The notes beneath the pieces are model-generated. The model did not search any database. It was not told the DNA's origin and was given only the letters and a program-made list of their open reading frames with translations. Of a stretch of 64,000 bases of DNA, positions 57,455 through 64,000 are shown piece after piece (position 1 is the stretch's first letter; each line of letters begins with the position of its first letter). A program made the position numbers and the translations under genes. The DNA lies in NCBI GenBank assembly GCA_963576475.1, contig OY754973.1, positions 8,144,052-8,208,051 on the forward strand, given 5' to 3'. This stretch comes from Molanna angustata. Its lineage: Eukaryota > Arthropoda > Insecta > Trichoptera > Molannidae.

Positions 57455-58444
57455 TCCAACTGTCGATTCGTTCAAGGGAATGAAATTCTATTGAGGGAAG
57501 AGGCAGTTTAAATCCAAGATGCTTGTACGAAGGAACATTTTGTATGGCGTAGTGGACTTTTTGCATTCTAAAAACACCAACTTAGAGGCTTCGCAGTATA
57601 TATGTTCCCATACATGGAAATACTCAGAATTCAGAGTAGAACATTTTATGTGAGTTTTGTGTGTGTCTGTGTGTGTGTGTGTCCCCTTATAACTTTTGAT
57701 CCGCTCAATTTACAGAGCCTAAAATTTCAGAATATATAAATAGCTAAAGGCCTACAAAATTTTTATACTCAGAATTGTGAATTTTTGTTTCAATCGGGAG
57801 TTATCAACTTTTGAAATTTTGGTTTATTTTTCCATATATCTCAGAAAACATATAAACTAGAACGCTGAAAATTGGTATAAACATAGACAAATACAAAATC
57901 TCAAATTGATTTTTTCAAAAAAATTCCAGAGTTTCTCAAACATTTTTTATTAAAAAAATATTTTTTTTATGATAAATTTATGAGTTTAACTGCCTATATT
58001 TCCATTTTTTTTTAAATATCTAAAAAAGCCGAAACACCCCAACTAGATAATTTAATTTTCTATAAAAAATGTAGACATTGTAATAGTACATCTCAAATTA
58101 TTTTAACAATTTTTATAAAATTTTTATTTAGTGACGACATTGCTTCATACAATTTGTATGGCAGTCTCCTATACACAATAATATAATGTAAGAAGACTTA
58201 ATAGTTTGATACTTAAATATTCAAACAAACATACATACCATCATGCTGTTTTCATATTCTGGGTAGGAGAAAAACCTCCATACTTTCCTATCTTGACATA
58301 CATACCTACATGTGTTGTATAGAAAACAAAATATCTTAAAATATTCAATAATTTGGATTAAAGTGTTTATGGTTTGGTACTTATTCTTCAACTATACATA
58401 CTATCGTTATCGACAGTTGGATCTCATGTGTTACATGCAACTAG
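57455..58444 (+). mobile_element. non-autonomous Helitron, family H1, copy 3
   Basis: A|TCCAACTGTCGATTCG at the left, GTTACATGCAACTAG|T at the right, with the CATGT/ACATG stem. 990 bp, collinear with 10047-11032, including the (GT)n block (57655-57682) and LINE-A-like tail (58230-58315). The subterminal inverted repeat ATCCAACTGTCGAT/ATCGACAGTTGGAT is perfect (57454-57467, 58409-58422). Confidence 0.82.
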
Positions 58445-58734
58445 TAAATAAAAAAATAAGATAGTTTTAAGGAAGAAGTATAAAATAAAACATTAAAATG
58501 CATCTTATCATATTATATGTAAAATATTTTTGTTTTTATTTTATTTCAAATACGAAAATATATTTATTACAATAGTTTCGGCTGACTAAGCCGAAATTTA
58601 TTGCATTCAGAGTACGTCAAACTTTTTCAAATTATATTTATTCCTTACGAGGGGATCGTTGTCAACACTGAAATCTCTATTATATAATATTTAAGTGTGT
58701 TTTCAAATTCACTTTAATATTTTGTTGAAATTGT

Positions 58735-58935
58735 TGAAATCACCAATTGAGAGCGTTGGTGAACATTGCGCAAGCGCATAAAGTGATCGCATAAACCAGC
58801 CGATAACATGCCGTAAGCCCTGTAGGTGCCTTGAGTTCTATAATATCCCAACTTCGTATCTATTGAGATGTTAAAAAGTTTGTCAGTAAAAATATTATTT
58901 GAGGGAAAAAAAATCCAATGTTTGCGTATATGCAA
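58735..58935 (-). mobile_element. foldback-D fragment
   Basis: GCGCAAGCGCATAAAGTGAT, GTAAGCCCTGTAGGTGCC, CAACTTCGTATCTATTGAG and ATCCAATGTTTGCGTATATG. It is an older, more diverged copy with the target version GCGTATATGC. Confidence 0.75.
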
Positions 58936-59109
58936 TTAAAAATATATGTTTTACAATCCTTGAATGTAGTTAATTTCTATACTGTACATCATTTAAACAA
59001 AAAAAATAATAATTTTGAAAGATTTGACATTTAAAATCATTAGACTTGGCGTGACTCATAATCATTGTTTTCTTTTTTTGTTGTATCTTATGTTGTTTAT
59101 TATTTTTCA

Positions 59110-59111
<2 letters not shown>

Positions 59112-59157
<46 letters not shown>
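59112..59157. repeat. poly(A), 46 bases
   Basis: An uninterrupted A run directly after TTTTTCAAT (AATAAA-like signal overlaps its start). It may be the tail of an unrecognised retroposon ending here. Confidence 0.9.
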
Positions 59158-59159
<2 letters not shown>

Positions 59160-59385
59160 TAGAAGAGATAAACGGATGTCTATAAATAACTAATCAGCTC
59201 TTAGTGGACGAATTAAACACATATTAATGATATCAATATGAAGTTGATCTACACATAGTTTAGATTGTACCTACATAGGACATAAAATTTCATACACTTT
59301 CTACATGATACCTGTTTAAAAATTTATGTAAAATATATGCTTAAAAATTGTCACAAATCGTAATTCTCCATTATTCGAAATTGAA
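59160..59385. repeat. dispersed repeat shared with 25670-25985
   Basis: GAGATAAACGGATGTCTAT, AACTAATCAGCTCTTAG and TTCTACATGATACCTG; partner above. Confidence 0.6.
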
Positions 59386-59656
59386 AATGTTGAAATATTG
59401 ATATTTTATTCCAGGTGCGTTACGCTAAAATTACGTTCACAATGCAAATAGTCGAATTTAATAGCCTTTGCACCTATTCATGTTATATTATGGTAACCTT
59501 ATTATATCTGTATTTTATTACTGGGTCATCCGTGCTTCGAATATAAACTATATCGTTTATCTGGGAATACTAAGTTACTTTAAATTGTTTATATTCGATA
59601 GCGAAATTTGGATGGTCGATTGGCTGTCAAAAATATGCGCTTATCGATTACAGATA

Positions 59657-60567
59657 TAGGTCCGAATGCAGAGTCCTACTTAAATACTAAATTATAAATA
59701 CTAACCATGTTTTCATTGCACAGTCCGTCACGTAAGTTAGAAGATCACGTGGATTCATAATTGGAGGATGCTATAACGAAGTTGTTGTATGAGAATTGCA
59801 TTGCAGAGACAACATATCTAAATACTTAACGCATGCGCGTTGGCGTGAACTAACATTTTCAAACTGTCAAAAAGTAAGGTTGATCGCGAGAAACCTTACG
59901 AGTAGTTTAATACTAAAATACGAAGTGTTTTCCATGGATTATAATTATAGCGACTTCGTCAAATATGTATTTGGTAATTTTGTTAAATCAAATACCACAT
60001 ACTACGCCAAACTTAAGGTGTAGAATTTCACATTATTGTGTATGAAGAAAAGAGATATATAGCTTTCTATGGGCTTAGAAAGCTATCTTTCTCTTTTCTG
60101 ACGTTTGAAGTTTAAAATGTTTATTTTTGTTATAACAACACAAACATATGTAACCAACTTCATACTGACAGCTCCATATCACGATTTTTCTGAAATTCCA
60201 GCGAATTTTCGGCATCTCGTATAGATCGCTGAATATTCTGTTTGGTATTTGATTTGACAAAAATACCAAAAAAATATTTGCCGAAGTCGCAAAAATTAAC
60301 ATTCATCAAAACATCTCGTATTTTAGTAATAAACCACTCGTTAGGTTCCTCGCGATCAACCTCACTTTTTGACAGTTTGCAAATGTTAGTTTACGCCGAT
60401 GCGCATGCGCTAAGTATTTAGATATGTCTCTGCAATGCAATTCTCATAGAAAAACGTCGTAGCATCCTCCAGTTAAGAAGCTACGTGACCTGCTAACTGA
60501 AGTGAGCGAGTGTGCAATAAAAATATGGTTAGTAATTAGTATTTAGGTAGGACTGCATTCGGACCTA
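59657..60567. mobile_element. large foldback element, family F4
   Basis: Outer ends TAGGTCCGAATGCAGAGTCC and GGACTGCATTCGGACCTA. Long arm matches include AGAATTGCATTGCAGAGACA, GTTTTGTCAAATCAAATACC-like stretches and TTGATCGCGAGAAACC. At the centre AGCTTTCTATGGGCTTAGAAAGCT forms a hairpin (60058-60085). The arms differ by indels. A second end motif (CTAGGACTCTGCATTCGGGTC) follows at 60585-60607. Confidence 0.85.
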
Positions 60568-60720
60568 TGAGTTTAGTATTTAGTTACCTAGGACTCTGCA
60601 TTCGGGTCATAATGAATATCTATTATGGTTACAAATTCATTTTTTTAGTGTCAATTGATATAATGAAATAAAACACAACTCTTTGTACTTTGTGTACAAC
60701 TTTGTGTTTTGTACACAAAA

Positions 60721-60899
60721 TTGTGTTTTATTTCATTTAATTAATTTCAAAATGATACCACAAAGTAAAAAACAATCGTTTGTCGATGATGTTAATAAAA
60801 GTTATGTATGTAGTGGTGTACATAAAGTTGTGTTTTATTTCATTTAATTAATTTCAAAATGATACCACAAAGTAAAAAACAATCGTTTGTCGATGATGT
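60721..60899. repeat. 72-bp direct duplication, period 107
   Basis: 60721-60792 and 60828-60899 are identical as read, from TTGTGTTTTATTTCATTTAA to GTTTGTCGATGATGT, separated by 35 bp. Confidence 0.92.
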
Positions 60900-60937
60900 C
60901 AATTGATATAGTTAAAAATTTAAAATTATAGTTTATC

Positions 60938-61135
60938 TCTCTTTCTCGCCGATGGCGTTTTAACCCAAATCGAGCCATGGCCTCCTGCAACTTTCACGTC
61001 CAACACTGCCTGTCTTCAGCGGCTCGTTTACCACTCTCCATCTAGAGAAGTTGCGCCTTATCCCTTTTCATTTTATCTTCCTATCTCAGTTTGGGTCTTC
61101 CTACTCCTCTCCTACCACCCCGGGGCTAAGTGAGA
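60938..61135 (-). mobile_element. LINE C-terminal fragment
   Basis: The minus strand, with stops, reads GRPKLR-stop-EDKMKRD, KRAAEDRQCW and KLQEAMARFGLKRHRRERER, matching the frequent LINE end GRPKLRWEDxMxxD...A.DR..WR..V.EAMAR.GL. It is broken by several stops. Confidence 0.6.
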
Positions 61136-61586
61136 GTCAAAGCTATTCACTCTCATAAGTTGAACTGGTTCGGCTACATATTTCCGCTTAGTAGGAGGGG
61201 GCGCTACTGTCGGTATCGAGCCGTGTATGACGACAAAAACTTGCGGCCATGTTTATTCATATTTCGAGAGTTGTGTTTGTTTAAGCGAAACTTTCATGAC
61301 TTTATTGAAAATTGACTTTTGTGCTAAACGATTACATATTTTGTTTGTTTTTATATTACAGTTGATGTTGTTTAATTATTTTTGTTAAAGATACTGCGAT
61401 TCTTGTTATCCAAACTCCAACTCTCAATATATAAATGTTCACCCCCTCCAACCCTCACCCCCTTAATATAAAATATAAATTAACCCCCACCATATAACCC
61501 ACACCTCTTCAGTATTTAAACTCAAAAACACCCAGTCAAGTACCGTCAGATGAAGGAGCAAGGAGTCGAAGACTCGGTACTCTGAT

Positions 61587-62329
61587 TAAGTTATATCTAT
61601 AATTAAAAGTAAAGACTTTTTGATTCTACATAGATTATTATTATGGGCGATAGGCCTATTTCGCTTTGTCAGGGCACTAACTAAGCTTATGACTATTTTG
61701 ACAAATTTTACTTATATTTATAGATTAATTATGTAGGAGGAGCTTACAGGTTCTTGTGATTGGTCATTTAAAACTATTGATATTATACAATGCAAAAATG
61801 AAATAAATTTACTTTACTCTGGTTGGTTGAGACTATTTATTTTTTTACCAATCCCTATTTAGATAATTAGTGAAATTGAATATAATGAATTGATTTATGG
61901 TAATGGCTGGTTTTTTCGGTGTAACGGTATATGGTATTGTGCCCTAACTTAATGCATTTCACTGCCCATTAGGGCACAATACCATGTACCGTTACAGCGA
62001 AAAAACCAGCCATTACCATAAATCAATTCATTATATTCAATTTCACTAATTATCTAAATAGGGATTGGTAAAAAAATAAATAGTCTCATCCAACCAGAGT
62101 AAAGTAAATTTATTTCATTTTTGTATTGTATACTATCAATAGTTTTAAATGACCAATCACAAGAACCTGTAAGCTCCTCCTACATAATTAATCTGTAAAT
62201 ATAAGTAAAATTTGTCAAAATAGTCATAAGCTAGTTAATGCCCTAACAAGGCGAAATAGGCCTATCGTGCAGAATAAAATTAATGTAGAATCAAAAAGAC
62301 TTTACTTTTAATTATAGATATAACTTATA
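61587..62329. mobile_element. very long foldback element, family F5
   Basis: Arms 61587-61947 and 61969-62329, about 361 bp each, are highly similar inverted copies, loop 21 bp. Matching blocks: AAAGTAAAGACTTTTTGATT, GGCGATAGGCCTATTTCGC, GTAGGAGGAGCTTACAGG and ACCAATCCCTATTTAGATAA. It has no coding capacity beyond short frames. Confidence 0.93.
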
Positions 62330-62884
62330 ATGGAATTCTACCAAATAAAAACTTCGTCGATAATTAATTTCGGTACTCTGATGTTCAGTAATGACCAATG
62401 ACTAGCTATGTAGGTAACCAGATATAGGTACATATTGTAAATAGATGGTTATACTTTGATTATTTACGGCGTTATTATTCATCTTTAAAATACAAGATAG
62501 AACAATAAAAGAAGACTTATTGTGTGCAACCCTCAACACAATACACCACACAGCATCGTAGTACAAGAGTTATTTGAGAAAAATGTAAGAAAAAGGTAAG
62601 GTCCCGTACTGCGAGAATAGTGTATTTTCCATTATGAACATGGCGTGATGGTATGATCCGTGACGTTATGATATATTCTCGCGGAATGTGATGGTTTCAG
62701 TTTAGCCCGACCGGTCGGTTTGTATGAAGTGCGAGATCTGTACTTCCATATAATTTAAGTCCTAGCCACTGTAGTGTTACTCCTTTCAATTCTTACCTCT
62801 AGAAGAGCCAGGCAAGGGCCTCAATGTCTTGCTCGATGGAGACCCATCAGCTTCGGCGAAGGTTCAGTTTGAGTCATCACATGT

Positions 62885-63069
62885 GGGGGCAAGTCTGGTC
62901 CTACCGGTGAAATCAAACCCCTCACGATTACCCATATCATGGATATAATTATTATATGGAGTTCAATAATATCTTTAAATGTCATAGAACTTCATATTGT
63001 GATGATTATATCCGTGATATGGGTAATCGTGAGGGTTTTGATTTCGCCGGTTGGACCAGACTTGCCCCC
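62885..63069. mobile_element. foldback MITE, family F3, copy 3
   Basis: GGGGGCAAGTCTGGTCCTAC and GGACCAGACTTGCCCCCG, with inner GATTACCCATATCATGGAT pairing with ATCCGTGATATGGGTAATC. 185 bp. Confidence 0.9.
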
Positions 63070-63285
63070 GTGGTGTGGATTCCCGCGAATTGTATCGAAT
63101 TTTCATAATACTCGCGATATCTCACTATTCCCGAAATTGTACAAGTTCATATTTTTAAGTAGATTGTATGTGCAATCAATCAGACTTTGGAATAACGTAA
63201 GTGGTGACACGTCATTACCTACTCGTTGCTATGATTACCTAGTATTGTTTCTCTTTACTTTTTTATGGGTACATAAATATTAATA
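63070..63285 (+). mobile_element. possible LINE C-terminal fragment
   Basis: The open frame after the MITE reads FHNTRDISLFPKLYKFIFLS, RLYVQSIRLWNNVSGDTSLP. The R......SIRLWN.(L/V)P-like pattern is common at the end of insect RT proteins, but no other motif supports it. Confidence 0.35.
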
Positions 63286-64000
63286 AAAAATATTTATCAA
63301 TCTAAATTATCATTATTCGATGCTTTCTGGTCGAATATAATATATATTCATACTTTGCAACTCTTTGTGGCACATTTTAACTTGAACAAGTAAAATAAAG
63401 AAATTACTATGTATTACAAGTGGACAAAAATAACTCGCAATTAGTTCACCGAAAGTATTTTGATATTATATTCAAAGGAAAATATTTCATTCCTTTTTCA
63501 GGTAGGAGGATTGTTTCTGCAACAATTATGTTTTACCATAGGTTTTCATATATAATACACTAGATGTCGTAGTTAGCAAATTTTGTATGGATCGAATGTG
63601 AGTCATTTTTCAGGGGGGATTTTTGACGTTTTGGTTCCAGACCTCATCGTTTTCTATAGAAAATAACGACTAATGTGAATTGTTTTCAGATTTATTTGTC
63701 TAAAAAACATTTTAATTATTAATAATTAAGAGAACATTTATCTAGGATGTGTTGAAATGTAAGGAAAACTGAAATATGTTGCCAACCAAAACGTCAAACT
63801 CGCGATATTCCATGACTCACTTTTTGCACAGAGTACTACATCTAGGTATATTATAATAAAAATCTATGTGTTTTACTGACAAATTAAAACAAAATTGTTG
63901 AGCTAAATTATATAATAGTTTTGGAACTAAATTATAATTACATAACTATATGTATTTAGATCTTTGCCTACTTTACATAACCGGAGATGTTATAGAATTT

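Larger units (their letters stand above)
37705..64000 (+). other. nAChR intron, at least 26.3 kb, open to the right
   Basis: Starts at the GTGAGT donor. No acceptor leading into the rest of M3 was found before the window ends. Listed elements fill much of it. Stretches with nothing recognised: 38930-39930 (contains an 86-codon open frame at 39473 that I cannot assign), 40160-40680, 41346-42950, 43101-43741, 45089-45390, 46130-46500, 48960-49437, 49512-50700, 52960-54140, 56760-57454, 58945-59110, 61136-61586, 62332-62884 and 63290-64000. Confidence 0.75.

Noticed and set aside
59415..59660. exon candidate after TTTATTCCAG at 59414
   Set aside because: The following sequence does not encode the expected M3 continuation in the required phase and has no matching donor.
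63480..63560. acceptor-like TTTTTCAG at 63501
   Set aside because: Downstream codons do not resemble any nAChR segment.

Overview
This window is AT-rich, intron-dominated DNA from an insect nuclear genome, most probably a moth or butterfly. The host gene content is three short exons of one nicotinic acetylcholine receptor alpha subunit on the + strand (2103-2218, 16785-16953, 37568-37704). They join in phase across introns of about 14.6 kb and 20.6 kb, and a third intron of more than 26 kb runs off the right edge. The exons encode the end of the ligand-binding domain, loop C with the vicinal cysteine pair, M1, M2 and the start of M3. The preceding and following exons are not in the window. 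I see no second host gene and no tRNA, rRNA or snRNA gene I can support. The lepidopteran assignment is an inference from the style of the Helitrons, the LINE and SINE tails and the base composition.

Nearly everything else is transposable elements and simple repeats, often nested. 1-16 kb: Helitrons (2415-2865; a related ~1 kb family at 4415-5278 and 10047-11032), many 5'-truncated copies of one LINE ('LINE-A', protein end WRSVLSAYP, ATAC tail), tRNA-derived SINEs, foldbacks, and two patches of a CAAGAC-hexamer repeat. 17-30 kb: TIR elements, a twin-primed LINE-A insertion with an intact target duplication (20662-21216), SINEs, and foldback family D. 30.9-34.8 kb: the most striking object, a 3.8-kb hAT-like element with an exact 8-bp target duplication that carries exactly 40 head-to-tail copies of an 83-bp satellite unit. 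It is inserted inside a foldback-D element whose unoccupied form is present twice elsewhere in the window.

35-46 kb: a perfect-looking foldback (35597-36029), LINE tails, SINEs, and a TIR element split by an RTE-like LINE (43742-45088). 46.5-51.3 kb: decayed reverse transcriptase fragments and a GC-rich island of unknown origin. 51.3-53.4 kb: direct and inverted repeats around a 34-bp perfect palindrome. 54.2-55.5 kb: a complete mariner with TA duplications, near-perfect TIRs and a DD34D transposase broken by one stop codon. 55.6-64 kb: SINE-derived palindromes, minisatellites, the third full-length copy of the Helitron family (57455-58444), a 46-base poly(A), and two large foldbacks (59657-60567 and 61587-62329).

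Functionally, the window is receptor exons carried in introns inflated by transposons. Because related copies lie side by side, several insertions can be dated relative to each other from the window alone. All calls rest on reading the sequence; no database search was possible.
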